Positions 15,866-24,612 of a DNA stretch of 64,000 bases are shown in pieces. The notes beneath the pieces are model-generated. The model ran no database searches and was not told where the DNA came from. It saw nothing but the letters and a program-made list of their open reading frames with translations. The stretch covers positions 1-64,000 of the forward strand of contig CAWJAM010000008.1 of assembly GCA_963840835.1 (NCBI GenBank), in the 5' to 3' direction. The stretch comes from Rubrobacter_D sp963840835 (GTDB taxonomy: Bacteria > Actinomycetota > Rubrobacteria > Rubrobacterales > Rubrobacteraceae). Made by a program: the position numbers and the translations under genes. Positions within the stretch are counted from its first letter, which is position 1. Each line of letters opens with the position of its first letter.

Positions 15866-16795
15866 CTATTTCTCTCGTAGCCAGTCTTCATACATCTGGC
15901 CACCGGGCATGGTGGCGCCTTCCAGGGAAGCGGCTTTTTGCAGTTGCTCCGTGGTGACATCGGCGTTGGTGAGGTCGGCTCTGCTGAGGTCGGCACCGCC
16001 CAGGTCGGTAGCATGCATGCGAGCACCGCTCTCGAAGCGTCCCCTGGCATCGCTCAAGTCGGCGCCGGTCAGGTCGGCGCCGCTGAGGTCGGCGTCATGG
16101 AGATAGGCGCCACTGAGCCTGGCGCCCCTCAAGTTGGCGCCGGCGAGCCTGGCGCCCTCAAGATGGGCTCCGCTCAGGTCGGTGCCTTCAAGGACGGCTC
16201 TGGTGAGATCTCCGCCAGAGAGGTTGGCCTGCGTCAGGTCGGTGCCCCTGAGGAGCTGTTTCCCATTGAGTTCGAAGTCACGCAAGCTTGCGTACTTGAG
16301 GCTGATGATCGGTGGTCGATCCGGCGCCCTGACTTGTATCAGCTCCGTCTCCTCCAGGAACCTCAATACCCTGTTCTGGCGATGGGTGCCAAGCGCGTCA
16401 AGCACCACCAGCGTCCTCGCGCGCGCCAGCCTGCGCACATCGCTGTCCTCGCTTGCGCTGCGTAGACCGCGATCGAGCAAGAGCGCTCCCATCTGATCCA
16501 GGTACATCTGGAACGTGGCCTGCTGGGCCCGTTGCTCCTGTATCTCCCGCTCGGCCTCGGCGCGCCGGCCTTCGATCTTCTGCGCCTGCTCGAACCGTTG
16601 ATCTTCGATGCGCTGCTGGCGGGCACTCTGCTGCCAGGTGAACGCGACCGTGATGAGGGTAATCATGATCGGGACGACGAGCAACTGAAGCCAGTCCCAG
16701 ACCGTCTTCCCGCCCAACTCCCTGTGAGCCCACGGCTTGCGAGCTTCTTTTTCTTCCTTCGAAGTGGGTTTGTCTGCACTCACTGCCATCTGCAT
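15866..16795 (-). CDS. Membrane-anchored pentapeptide-repeat protein
   Basis: 309 aa. A cytosolic N-terminus is followed by a membrane helix (WLQLLVVPIMITLITVAFTW, about 35-54), a Gln/Glu/Arg-rich coiled coil (about 55-105), a helical linker, and about 20 pentapeptide repeats of the A(D/N)LSG type from about 170 to 275, which fold as a right-handed beta helix. It resembles cyanobacterial and actinobacterial pentapeptide proteins with unknown partners; gyrase-protecting Qnr-like function is not indicated because of the membrane anchor. No ribosome site is obvious before the ATG chosen. Confidence 0.8.
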   Translation of the reverse strand: MQMAVSADKPTSKEEKEARKPWAHRELGGKTVWDWLQLLVVPIMITLITVAFTWQQSARQQRIEDQRFEQAQKIEGRRAEAEREIQEQRAQQATFQMYLDQMGALLLDRGLRSASEDSDVRRLARARTLVVLDALGTHRQNRVLRFLEETELIQVRAPDRPPIISLKYASLRDFELNGKQLLRGTDLTQANLSGGDLTRAVLEGTDLSGAHLEGARLAGANLRGARLSGAYLHDADLSGADLTGADLSDARGRFESGARMHATDLGGADLSRADLTNADVTTEQLQKAASLEGATMPGGQMYEDWLREK

Positions 16796-16871
16796 TCATT
16801 ATGACAGGCGGAGATGAATTCCCAATGAACCCAGGTGAAAGGTCCCTACATCCGCTGGGCAGGAGAGCGAA

Positions 16872-16933
16872 AACATGAAGCCAACCGCGAGGCCGAAGCG
16901 TTGCCGACAAGCGAAGGCGCTAGCCTGAGCGTG
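16872..16933. repeat. Fragment of a family 1 element
   Basis: Matches the right end of the element C core (AAGCCAACCGCGAG) plus one arm module, with TTGCCGACAAGCG instead of TTGCTGACAAGCG. It ends at the minus-strand TAG stop of the sortase gene, which continues as CACGCTCAGG, so even this remnant stays stop-anchored. Confidence 0.65.
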
Positions 16934-17782
16934 CTACTTGGCCGGGGTAACGGAGACCCTATCGGCCTGCACGACGTAGCGCACGTACCAGTTCGGGCCC
17001 ATCGTCCAGTAGTCTCCGTAGTTTTCTATGCAGGTCTGTAATGAGATCATATCCCTGCCGGCCTGCGGCCCAGTGACCCACGTCTCATTCGGCGCGATCT
17101 CCTTGAAGCCGCTGACCCGGTAGGTGTAGGTGGTGCCGTTGACGTCACCGAGATAGATCACATCCCCTATGCCCAACATGGGTAAATTGTAGAACTGGTG
17201 GTGGCTCGCTGTGCCTGGCCACCCAAGGCGGTGCGCGGCGATGTAGGTGTTCGCCCCTTCCTGCCACGGGAAACCCGAGTTGGCTAGCTTGATGGCCCCG
17301 TAGTCCATCGCGGAGAAGTCGTTGGTGTCGGTCACGTAGTTGTCGTAGAGCCCGAGCGCGGGAATGGAGAACCAGAGGTCGTTCGTCGGAGGAGTGGGTA
17401 TCGCGGCCTTCTGCGAGGCGGCATCCTCGGACCGCTCGGCCGCCTGCTTCTCCGCTGCTTCTTTCCCATCTGCCTCCTGCGCGGCCTGCTTGTCGACCAC
17501 TTCCTTCTCAGCCGGGGTCTTCTTGTCCTCTTCCTCCGAGGCCAGCAGCGCCGCCTCATTCGGCTTGCCGACAGCCTCCGGGGCATCGGCCACCCCCATA
17601 GACTTCACCCTCTCCACTCCGACCTTCTCGACGCTGCCGGAAGCGGTAGGCTGCAGATCTACAGAGCTCATTCCCCAGGCCAGTCGCACCCCAAAGACGA
17701 CGAGAGCCAACGACACGAGCAGCACGAACCCGGCCCACCGGCGCCGCCTCCTGAACTTGCGTCGGTCAGACCTTTTGCCCAT
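16934..17782 (-). CDS. Sortase, class E-like
   Basis: 282-aa membrane-anchored transpeptidase. A basic N-terminus and one membrane helix (about 17-37) are followed by a long charged linker rich in Ala/Glu/Lys (about 50-128) and the sortase domain with the catalytic triad His184 (IAAHRLGW), Cys251 (SLQTC) and Arg268 (VRYVV). Sortases join cell-wall proteins to peptidoglycan or build pili. No LPXTG-type substrate is in this window. The linker is unusually long and probably spans the envelope. It may be transcribed from the AT-rich divergent region at 17.8-18.1 kb. Confidence 0.85.
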   Translation of the reverse strand: MGKRSDRRKFRRRRRWAGFVLLVSLALVVFGVRLAWGMSSVDLQPTASGSVEKVGVERVKSMGVADAPEAVGKPNEAALLASEEEDKKTPAEKEVVDKQAAQEADGKEAAEKQAAERSEDAASQKAAIPTPPTNDLWFSIPALGLYDNYVTDTNDFSAMDYGAIKLANSGFPWQEGANTYIAAHRLGWPGTASHHQFYNLPMLGIGDVIYLGDVNGTTYTYRVSGFKEIAPNETWVTGPQAGRDMISLQTCIENYGDYWTMGPNWYVRYVVQADRVSVTPAK

Positions 17783-17922
17783 GTACCCTCTCCGTTCTTC
17801 TCACCTGCGCAAAAGTCGTCCGTACTCCGCTGCCGCGTCGTCGCAACATGCGCGCGATTCTATCAGTACTTTTCGCAAAGCGGTAGAGGAAATATTGAAC
17901 ATATCTTAACGATTGGTAATGT

Positions 17923-17938
17923 TGCTACGTATGTAGCA
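17923..17938. promoter_or_regulatory. Palindromic site in the sortase/ABC divergent region
   Basis: TGCTAC-GTAT-GTAGCA is a perfect inverted repeat with a 4-base spacer in an AT-rich patch of the 357-base divergent region (17783-18139). This is the size of a TetR- or GntR-type operator. A TATTAT further on (about 18010) may be a -10 element for the ABC genes. No regulator gene is adjacent. Confidence 0.3.
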
Positions 17939-18139
17939 GGTACTTTGCCGACCATATTTCCTGGTGGGCTGGTGGTTTCTGACACTGGTCTGGCGGTCGA
18001 GATACGGTATTATTTGGACGGTTTCCGAGGTTTCCCTGGCTGCGGCGTTGTCCGAGACATTGGCGGGTTCTGACGTATGGCGGCCCTAGTCGGGATCGGG
18101 AACCGACGAGCATCTTCGAGATCACAGAGAGGCTTGCGG

Positions 18140-19105
18140 TTGAACACGGAGGCGAAGAGGACCACCGGGACCGGATCTGGAGATTTGACCCTTGTGGCGC
18201 GGGGGCTCGCGAAGAGCTACGGGGACTTCGAGGCCGTCAAGGGCGTCGACTTCGAGGTATCAGGTGGTGAGTGTTTCGGTTTTCTGGGCCCGAACGGGGC
18301 TGGCAAGACCACGACGATGAAGATGATCTACGGCGCCGTAATACCGACCAGTGGCGAGCTCTCCGTCGCCGGTCTCGACGTGTACAGGCACGAGCGGGAG
18401 ATCAAACGCCGCATCGGGGTCGTCCCCCAGGACAACAACCTGGACGACGAGCTCGAGGTACGCGAGAACTTGCTTATCTACGGCAGGTACTACGACTTAC
18501 CCAAGAAGCTGGTGCGCCGGAGGACCGACGAGCTACTCGACTTCATGCAGCTCTCGGAGAAGGCCGACGCGACGGTCGAGCAGCTCTCCGGCGGGATGAA
18601 GCGGCGTCTGCTGATCGCGCGTGCCCTTCTGAACGACCCCGAGATCGTCGTCCTCGACGAACCGACGACGGGACTCGACCCGCAGGCGCGCCTGCTGGTG
18701 TGGGACAGGTTGCGCGAGCTCGCCGCTGAGGGGAAGACCTTGATCCTCACGACCCACTACATGGAGGAGGCCGCGCGGCTCTGCGACCGGCTCGTCATCA
18801 TGGAAGGGGGCCTTATCATCGCCGAAGGGGCTCCAGGGGCGCTGGTCGAGGAGCACGTCAGCCCGCAGGTACTCGAGTTCAAGACGGACCGCGGGTCTCT
18901 CGAAGAGCTCATCCCCACCATCGAGGCGGCCTCTGACGCAGTCGAGCGTACCGGTGAGGAGTCGATCCTCGCCTATACAGAAGACGCGGACGATCTCCTC
19001 GAGAAGGTGCGCGGCTCGGGGGTGGAGATCCAGAACACCGTCTACCGCCAGGCCGGGCTGGAGGACGTCTTCCTGCGGCTGACCGGGAGGAGGCTGGTCG
19101 AATAA
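18140..19105 (+). CDS. ABC transporter ATP-binding protein (DrrA/NodI-like)
   Basis: 321-aa ATPase of an ABC-2 exporter. Walker A GPNGAGKTTT, Q-loop VVPQDNN, signature LSGGMKRR, Walker B IVVLDEPTTGLD and the switch histidine in LTTHYMEEA are all intact, followed by a C-terminal extension typical of daunorubicin-resistance/NodI-like ATPases. The TTG at 18140 has AGAGAGG upstream and was preferred to more distal starts lacking a ribosome site. It partners with the next gene, whose ATG overlaps its TAA. The exported substrate is unknown; lipid, polysaccharide or drug are all possible. Confidence 0.88.
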   Translation: MNTEAKRTTGTGSGDLTLVARGLAKSYGDFEAVKGVDFEVSGGECFGFLGPNGAGKTTTMKMIYGAVIPTSGELSVAGLDVYRHEREIKRRIGVVPQDNNLDDELEVRENLLIYGRYYDLPKKLVRRRTDELLDFMQLSEKADATVEQLSGGMKRRLLIARALLNDPEIVVLDEPTTGLDPQARLLVWDRLRELAAEGKTLILTTHYMEEAARLCDRLVIMEGGLIIAEGAPGALVEEHVSPQVLEFKTDRGSLEELIPTIEAASDAVERTGEESILAYTEDADDLLEKVRGSGVEIQNTVYRQAGLEDVFLRLTGRRLVE

Positions 19106-19902
19106 TGGACCAGATAAGGATACCTTCGGCGCGCGGGTCGTTCCGAGTGTTGCAGCGCAATATCACCATCTTCCGCAAGTACTGGAAGACCATATTATTT
19201 CCCAACTTCGTCGAGCCGCTCCTTTACCTCGCGGCCCTTGGACTCGGGCTCGGGGCCTACATCCAGCAGGGCGGCATCAACGGGCAGAGCTACGTTCAGT
19301 TCGTCGCGCCTGGGCTTCTGGCCAGCAACGCCATGTTCGCCGCCTCCTTCGAGAGCACCTTCAACACCTTCGTCAAGCTCAAGATAGACAAGATCTACGA
19401 CGCCATAATAACCACGCCCGTCAACGCCGAGGACGTGGTGGCCGGCGAGTACCTGTGGGCTGGGACGCGCGCGGCGCTCTACGGGACGGCGTTTCTCGCG
19501 ACCATCGTGGTGCTAGGGATCGCCTTCGGTGAGCCGCTGGTCACGTCGTGGTGGGCCCTGCTCCTGCCGCCCATGCTGCTAGTTATCGGCATCATGTTCA
19601 GCGTGATGGGCACATTGTTCACGAGTCTGATCCAACGCATAGACCTCTACGCATACTATTTCACCCTCGTCGTGACGCCCCTGTTCTTGTTGTCCGGCGT
19701 GTTCTTCCCGGTGGACAACTTCCCAGCGCCGGTCCCCCAGGTCGCCTGGTTCACCCCGCTCTATCACGCGGTCAACGTGTGCAGGGAGCTCGCCACGGGT
19801 CCTTCCGCCGGGGTGTTCATCGACCTCGCCTGGATACTAGTCTTCACCGGCTCGCTCGCTCTGATACCGGTCCAGATCATGCGCCGACGGCTCATCGGCT
19901 GA
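19105..19902 (+). CDS. ABC-2 type permease (NodJ-like)
   Basis: 265-aa membrane subunit with six hydrophobic segments, partner of the preceding ATPase (TAATG overlap). Characteristic of NodJ/DrrB-type permeases are YVQFVAPGLLASNAMFAASFES, the ITTPVNAEDVVAGEYLWA coupling region, and GVFFPVDNFPAPVPQVAWFTPLYH near the C-terminus. Together they form an exporter in the cytoplasmic membrane. No substrate clue is nearby beyond the acetyltransferase that follows 26 bases later. Confidence 0.88.
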   Translation: MDQIRIPSARGSFRVLQRNITIFRKYWKTILFPNFVEPLLYLAALGLGLGAYIQQGGINGQSYVQFVAPGLLASNAMFAASFESTFNTFVKLKIDKIYDAIITTPVNAEDVVAGEYLWAGTRAALYGTAFLATIVVLGIAFGEPLVTSWWALLLPPMLLVIGIMFSVMGTLFTSLIQRIDLYAYYFTLVVTPLFLLSGVFFPVDNFPAPVPQVAWFTPLYHAVNVCRELATGPSAGVFIDLAWILVFTGSLALIPVQIMRRRLIG

Positions 19903-19928
19903 GGGTCGGACTCTGGTAGGATGTGCCG

Positions 19929-20552
19929 ATGGAGGCGGAGCAGTTCACCGTACGCTTAGCCGGGCCTGAGGACGATCCTGCGATAGCCGCCCTCGTCGTG
20001 GAGGGATTTTTGGACCAGTTCAGGCCCGTCTTCGGCAAGAGGATGGACCGCTCACTCAAGGTCATGGAGAAGTGGGTCAGCCTGGAGCACGCCTCGGGCG
20101 GGGTGACATCCCTGGTGGTCGAAGGGTACGCGACCTCGGAGATAGCCGGCAGCGTCGGCGTCAGGACCGAGGCGTCGAGGGAGGACATACTCGCCCGCGG
20201 TCTGTGGAGATCTCTCTCCCGCAACCTGGGTATCCCCCGGGCAGCCTGGGCAACGATCCTGCTCTCCTACCCGACGTACTCCTCCATCGCCTCAGAGGCC
20301 TACGTCGAGCGGCTCGTGACCTCCCCCTCCTTCCGGCGCCAGGGCATGGCGCGACGCCTGCTCGCGGCGGCGGAAGATCTGGCCAGAGACGCTGGCAAGG
20401 AGTCGGTGGGCCTGCACGTAACGGGTAATAACCTGGCCGCCCTACGACTCTACGAAGCCGAAGGATACGTAGAAGTTTCGCGCCAGAGATCCTTCATCGC
20501 CGCCTGGTTCATGAATATCCGCGAATGGCTGTACCTCAAGAAACAGCTCTAA
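19929..20552 (+). CDS. GNAT family N-acetyltransferase
   Basis: 207-aa acyl-CoA-dependent acetyltransferase. The acetyl-CoA loop RRQGMARRLLAAAEDLA and the following GLHVTGNNLAALRLYEAEGY are classic GNAT motifs. The C-terminus RSFIAAWFMNIREWLYLKKQL is hydrophobic and may touch the membrane. The ATG at 19929 is 8 bases from GGTAGG; a GTG at 19923 is too close. It follows the ABC genes and may be cotranscribed. The stop codon is followed within 4 bases by family 1 element B. Confidence 0.8.
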   Translation: MEAEQFTVRLAGPEDDPAIAALVVEGFLDQFRPVFGKRMDRSLKVMEKWVSLEHASGGVTSLVVEGYATSEIAGSVGVRTEASREDILARGLWRSLSRNLGIPRAAWATILLSYPTYSSIASEAYVERLVTSPSFRRQGMARRLLAAAEDLARDAGKESVGLHVTGNNLAALRLYEAEGYVEVSRQRSFIAAWFMNIREWLYLKKQL

Positions 20553-20879
20553 AGAGCACGCTCCGGCTTCGCCTCCGCTTGTCAGCACGCTTCGCTTGTC
20601 AGCACGCTCAGGCTAGCGCCTTCGCTTGTCAGCCCGGCGCCTTCGGCTTCGCCTTAGGCGCCTTGTCAGGAAGTCGTCTCGGGGCGCCGCCTTGAGCGTA
20701 GAACCCTATCGCCGTGGGCAACGGTACCTCTCGCGCTGCGGAGGGGGCCCGAACCAAAAAGCTGAAAGCGAGGCCGAAGGCCTTAGCGTTGCTGACAAGC
20801 GAGGGCCGCAAGGCCCGATGCGTGCTGACAAGCGAAGGCGCTAGCCGGAGCGTGCTGACAAGCTGCCGAAGGCAGCGTG
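20553..20879 (+). repeat. Family 1 element B (forward orientation)
   Basis: The clearest complete copy. The left arm has two exact CTTGTCAGCA units and a CTTGTCAGCC variant separating hairpins such as GGCGCC-TTCGGCTTC...; the core runs from GAAGTCGTCTCGGGG to CAAAAAGCTGAAAGCGAGG; the right arm has three TGCTGACAAG units around hairpins GGCCGCAAGGCC and CTGCCGAAGGCAG. It exactly fills the space between the convergent acetyltransferase and hydrolase genes; the hydrolase TAG stop (20880-20882, minus) continues as CACGCTGCC. Confidence 0.85.
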
Positions 20880-22202
20880 CTACTCGTCCCGTCGCGGCTC
20901 GCCTGACCCGAACTCGCGCCGCGGCTCGGGCCAGTCGAAGAGGTCGTCGGGAAGTTCGGGCAGGAAATGTTCGTCTGAGGGTTCACGTCTGGCGCGGGTG
21001 ACCCTTGGCTCTTCGGCGGCCGAGTAGGGCTTTTTTGGCTGGGGAGACCGATCTCTGGCAGGGTATCTTCCGTCTTGCTTGCGCACCACGTTCGGCACAC
21101 TGTCGCGTTCCGCGTCGAGCTCAGGGGGTCGGGGGGTGAGATCCACCGTGTCATCGGATGAAGAGATGGTGCCTGAGGGTGCCTCTTCGTCACCTTCCGG
21201 GTAGGCGGTTTCGGCCACTATCTCCCCGTCTCCGGCGGCTTCCTCGTTTGCCGCCGCGGCCGGCTGGACGTAGTCCAGGTAGCGGGCGTCGCCGGTCAGG
21301 AAGGCGAGGATCTGGGCGTTGAACTCGCCAGGGCGTTCGATCATGGGCAGGTGGCCGCATTCGTCTATGAGGCAGATTTCGGCCTTGTCCACGCCGCTTG
21401 CCCAGACCCCGACCGACTGGGGGTCGACTATCTGATCCTGCTCTCCGGCGACGGCGAGGAGGGGAATCTTTATGATCCTGGCCTGCCTGGCGAGCCTGCC
21501 GCGGGAGATCTCGCGCCTGGAGATGCTCAGGGTCTTGGAGACCGCGGCAGGCGTGGACCGCCCAGCGTCACCCACCACTTCTTCGGTGAGATCGTCAGGG
21601 TCGGCGACGAAGGGCCTTACCCAGGCACGCCGCACCGGACGCGCCACTCGCCCCAAGGCGTAGAACAGGGGCCCGACGACGGGCAGGGTGGCCAACCACA
21701 ACATGGTCGGCACGTCCATCTGGTCCTCGTCTGCCGGGGTGGAGACGATCACGAGACGTCCTACGATGTCGGGATGATCGGCCGCAAGCTTGACGGCCAT
21801 GGCCCCGCCGAGATCGTGACCGATGACGTTGGCGTGGGTAAGGCCGAAGTGGGCGCAGAAAGCGTAGAGGAGTCTGCTACCATTTCTTACCCCGTACCCG
21901 GATAGTGGCTTGTCGGACTCCCCGAACCCGGTCAGGTCGAGCGTGTACACGGTAAAGCGCTGCGCCAGGCGCCCCGCGAGCTGGTCCCAGACACGCGACG
22001 AGGAGAGCCAGCCGTGCACCAGGAGAACCGCGGGGCCCCCGCCGATGACGCTGTAGCGAATCCAGACTCCTTCGAGCTCCAGATACTCCGTGTCGCGGGC
22101 GCTCTCGACCTCCTTGGTATCGCGACCGAGCACTACCGAGGCGGCTAGTATCAGCACTACTACCGCGACCAGGATTATCAATACGATGCTCATAGCCGCC
22201 AT
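20880..22202 (-). CDS. Membrane-anchored alpha/beta hydrolase with disordered tail
   Basis: 440 aa. An N-terminal membrane helix (about 5-25) is followed by an alpha/beta-hydrolase domain with VHGWLSSSRVWDQL, the nucleophile elbow GHDLGG (Asp130, as in haloalkane dehalogenases and epoxide hydrolases), a GEQDQIVD acid region and the catalytic His in ECGHLPMIERP. From about 305 on, the protein is acidic, Pro-rich and disordered. The Asp nucleophile indicates ester-intermediate hydrolysis of halides, epoxides or similar; the substrate is not known. The upstream open frame extends into repeat element C, so the ATG at 22202 was chosen. Confidence 0.75.
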   Translation of the reverse strand: MAAMSIVLIILVAVVVLILAASVVLGRDTKEVESARDTEYLELEGVWIRYSVIGGGPAVLLVHGWLSSSRVWDQLAGRLAQRFTVYTLDLTGFGESDKPLSGYGVRNGSRLLYAFCAHFGLTHANVIGHDLGGAMAVKLAADHPDIVGRLVIVSTPADEDQMDVPTMLWLATLPVVGPLFYALGRVARPVRRAWVRPFVADPDDLTEEVVGDAGRSTPAAVSKTLSISRREISRGRLARQARIIKIPLLAVAGEQDQIVDPQSVGVWASGVDKAEICLIDECGHLPMIERPGEFNAQILAFLTGDARYLDYVQPAAAANEEAAGDGEIVAETAYPEGDEEAPSGTISSSDDTVDLTPRPPELDAERDSVPNVVRKQDGRYPARDRSPQPKKPYSAAEEPRVTRARREPSDEHFLPELPDDLFDWPEPRREFGSGEPRRDE

Positions 22203-22226
22203 GATAACGCAAAAACGGCCTACCAG

Positions 22227-22547
22227 AGCACGCTTCGGCCTGCGGCCTACGCTTGTCAGCACGCTTCGCTTGTCAGCACGCTCAGGCTAGCGCCTCCGCT
22301 TGTCAGCCCGGCGCCTTCGGCTTCGCCTTTGGCGCCTTGTCAGGAAGTCGTCTCGGGGCGCGGCTACGAGCTTACAACCCTACCGCCGTGGGCGACAGTA
22401 CCTCTCGCGCCGCAGAGCGTGGCCTGAACCCAAAAAGCCAACCGCGAGCCCGAAGGCCTTAGCGTTGCTGACAAGCGAGGGCGTAGGCCGCAGCGTGCTG
22501 ACAAGGCGCCAAAGGCGCCGTGCTGACAAGCGGAGGCCGCAGCGTGC
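22227..22547 (+). repeat. Family 1 element C (forward orientation)
   Basis: Two CTTGTCAGCA units and a CTTGTCAGCC variant form the left arm, the core is at about 22338-22465, and three TGCTGACAAG units form the right arm, with a perfect GGCGCC-AAA-GGCGCC hairpin. The core is nearly identical to that of element D. The right end abuts the minus-strand TAA of the next gene as TAAGCACGCTGCGG. The left end lies in the hydrolase promoter region, not at a stop codon. Confidence 0.85.
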
Positions 22548-22769
22548 TTACTTGCCCCAGCGGCTGTGCACGATGCGCCGGATGATGAAGGAGGCGATGA
22601 TCGTCGAGGCAAGGGAGAACCCGGCCTGGAGCACCGCCTCCTTCACGTCGTCCCTGACGCCGCGAACTTCCGGTTCCTGTATGAGCCTGTCTGCGAGTTG
22701 GTTCGCGAGCATGTAGGCGATCCCCGTCGCCAGGATCGAGATCACCCGCTTTTCCATCTCGTCGTTCAT
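22548..22769 (-). CDS. Small membrane protein
   Basis: 73 aa, starting MNDEMEKRVISILATGIAY with GGAGGTGCC upstream. Two hydrophobic amphipathic segments (about 8-28 and 45-66) are linked by a charged stretch EPEVRGVRDDVKEAV, and the tail is basic. Probably a small integral membrane protein with both ends in the cytosol. I recognise no family. The TAA stop is the boundary of element C. Confidence 0.6.
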   Translation of the reverse strand: MNDEMEKRVISILATGIAYMLANQLADRLIQEPEVRGVRDDVKEAVLQAGFSLASTIIASFIIRRIVHSRWGK

Positions 22770-22827
22770 GGTTCGGCACCTCCATCGACGGGAGCACTGC
22801 ATCTGGCCAGCTTACCCAAGTTCCCTT

Positions 22828-23151
22828 TCAGCCAACCCTCTCGCGCCTGTCGTTGTAGAGGCATTCCAGCTGGGAGCGGAGAACGGTACGGTCGTAGAGG
22901 CCTGCGTGGCACTCGATGCAAAACAGCACCTCCTCCGGGCGTCCGGGGTGCAGGTCGTTGTCCATCATGAAGTCCAGTAACTCCCTGTACTCTTCTCCGA
23001 CCTGGTCCACGAACTCCGAGAACGAGATGCGGCCCGAGATCAAACGCTCGCTCGCTTCGCGGGGGTCCAGCTTTCCCAGACGGCGGTTGGTGTGCCTAAC
23101 GATGAGCCCGGGGGCGATGTCCCCGAGGCCCATTCCCTCCTTCATCACCAA
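22828..23151 (-). CDS. Hypothetical protein with a C-terminal CxxC motif
   Basis: 107 aa. The N-terminal part LGDIAPGLIVRHTNRRLGKLD is followed by acidic helices and LFCIECHAGLYDRTVL near the end; CIEC could bind zinc or be redox active. The chosen TTG at 23151 follows AAGGGA by 5 bases; a GTG and an ATG in the next two codons are equally possible. I recognise no family. It lies upstream of the small membrane protein on the same strand and may share its message. Confidence 0.55.
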   Translation of the reverse strand: MVMKEGMGLGDIAPGLIVRHTNRRLGKLDPREASERLISGRISFSEFVDQVGEEYRELLDFMMDNDLHPGRPEEVLFCIECHAGLYDRTVLRSQLECLYNDRRERVG

Positions 23152-23358
23152 GACGGTCCCTTTCTAGCCCCCGAGGGGGTCCTACCCCGTTTTCCTAACA
23201 CCCCATAGACGCCCGCGCCCCATACGCCGACGGTCCGTGCAGTCTACGTTCGGGCGCGCGTTTTGTAAAGCGCCTCGCCAAGACCCTTAGTCCCAAACGA
23301 TATACTTAAGGAAGGTCGGTTCTGGCGGCGTGGGTTGAGCCCAGCCTGAAGGGAGCTT

Positions 23359-24612
23359 TTGCAGGTGGCCCGTAGCGTAAGCGTCGAGCGAGGAGCGCGC
23401 GTAGTCGTCGTCGGCGCGGGATTCGCGGGGGCCTCCCTGCTCAGGCACCTTCCCCCCGTGCTGCGCAGGCCGGGCGAGACGATGTTGATAGATTCCCGGG
23501 ACGAATTCGCTTTCGTGCCCCTGATCCACGAGGTCGCCGTCGGCCGGGTGCATCCCGATAGCGTCGGCTCGCCAATAGCCCCTCTCTGCTCAGGCGCGTG
23601 CGAGTTCCTGAACACGGAGGTTGTCGGGATCAACCTCGACGAGAAGATCGTCGAAACCCGGCAAGGCCGCATCGGCTACGCGTACCTCATCCTCAACCCT
23701 GGCAGCGTCGCCGCCGAGCCGGCGCCACGCCTGCGCGAGTACTTCCAGCCGTTCTGGAAACTTCAGGACGCGTTGGGCCTGCGCCGGTCCCTGGGCGATG
23801 CCTGGCGGTCCGCCACGAGCCCCGGTCCCCCGCCTCCTCCCGGCACCCTGACCGTGGCGATCGCCGGGGGTGGGGCCACCGGCGTGGAGCTAGCGGCCGA
23901 GGTGGCCGTGCTCTTCGACTACCTCGGGAAGCGCTCCCACCGCGGGCCTTCGGAAGGACCGCGGGTCGTGCTGCTCGAGGCCACGCACCGGCTGATGGGC
24001 TGGCTCGACCCGTACTTCGACAAGGTCGCGAGGAAGACGCTCACGAGGCTCGGCGTCGAGGTGCGGCTGAACTCCCCCGTGGTAGAGGCGACCGCCGAGG
24101 GGGTCATGGCCGGCGAAGACTGGCTGAGGGCGGGCACGCGGGTTTGGACGGCCGGGGTCGTGGCATCGCCCCTGGTCAGAGACCTGCCGGGAGAGCACGA
24201 TACGGTCGGCCGCGTGCACGTGGACCAGCACCTAACGCTGCCTGGCCACCCCGAGGTCTACGTGCTCGGGGACGCCGGGGTGTACACCGAACCCCGCCTC
24301 GGTCCCCTGCCCCCCACCGCCTCGGTCGCTGTGCAGCAGGGTCCGTGGGCCGCGCGCGACCTCAAACGCCGCTCCAGGGGCGCCGGGAGCAAACGCGGCA
24401 GGCCGCCTTTCCGCTTCTTCGACCGCGGCTACGTGGTGAGCCTCGGCCCCGAGAGCGCCGTGGCCGACGCCGTCGGCCTCAAGTTGCGGGGCCCTGCAGC
24501 CCAGGCGCTCTACAGAAGCGTCCTCCTGTACTACATGAAGAGCCGGCGCGACAGGGTGCTCACCGGCGCCGACTGGGCGATGGAGCGTACGTTAGGGCGA
24601 CTGGGGTTTTAG
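23359..24612 (+). CDS. NDH-2-like NAD(P)/FAD-dependent oxidoreductase (paralogue 1)
   Basis: 417-aa flavoprotein of the type II NADH dehydrogenase family, which passes electrons from NADH to quinone at the membrane without pumping protons. The FAD Rossmann motif VVVVGAGFAGASL is at the N-terminus, the NAD-binding motif VAIAGGGATGVELAAE in the middle, and the second FAD motif VYVLGDAGVY before a C-terminal helix (ALYRSVLLYYMKSRRDRV) suited to membrane attachment. A TTG start follows GGGAG. A TATACT about 60 bases upstream may be its -10 box. A second NDH-2 is at 40.0-41.4 kb. The TAG stop begins family 2 heptads. Confidence 0.83.
   Translation: MQVARSVSVERGARVVVVGAGFAGASLLRHLPPVLRRPGETMLIDSRDEFAFVPLIHEVAVGRVHPDSVGSPIAPLCSGACEFLNTEVVGINLDEKIVETRQGRIGYAYLILNPGSVAAEPAPRLREYFQPFWKLQDALGLRRSLGDAWRSATSPGPPPPPGTLTVAIAGGGATGVELAAEVAVLFDYLGKRSHRGPSEGPRVVLLEATHRLMGWLDPYFDKVARKTLTRLGVEVRLNSPVVEATAEGVMAGEDWLRAGTRVWTAGVVASPLVRDLPGEHDTVGRVHVDQHLTLPGHPEVYVLGDAGVYTEPRLGPLPPTASVAVQQGPWAARDLKRRSRGAGSKRGRPPFRFFDRGYVVSLGPESAVADAVGLKLRGPAAQALYRSVLLYYMKSRRDRVLTGADWAMERTLGRLGF

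Noticed and set aside
22253..22462. ORFs across family 1 elements with repeated ACQHA/LVST-like peptides
   Set aside because: They are translations of the DNA repeats in several frames, occur on both strands, and lack ribosome sites.
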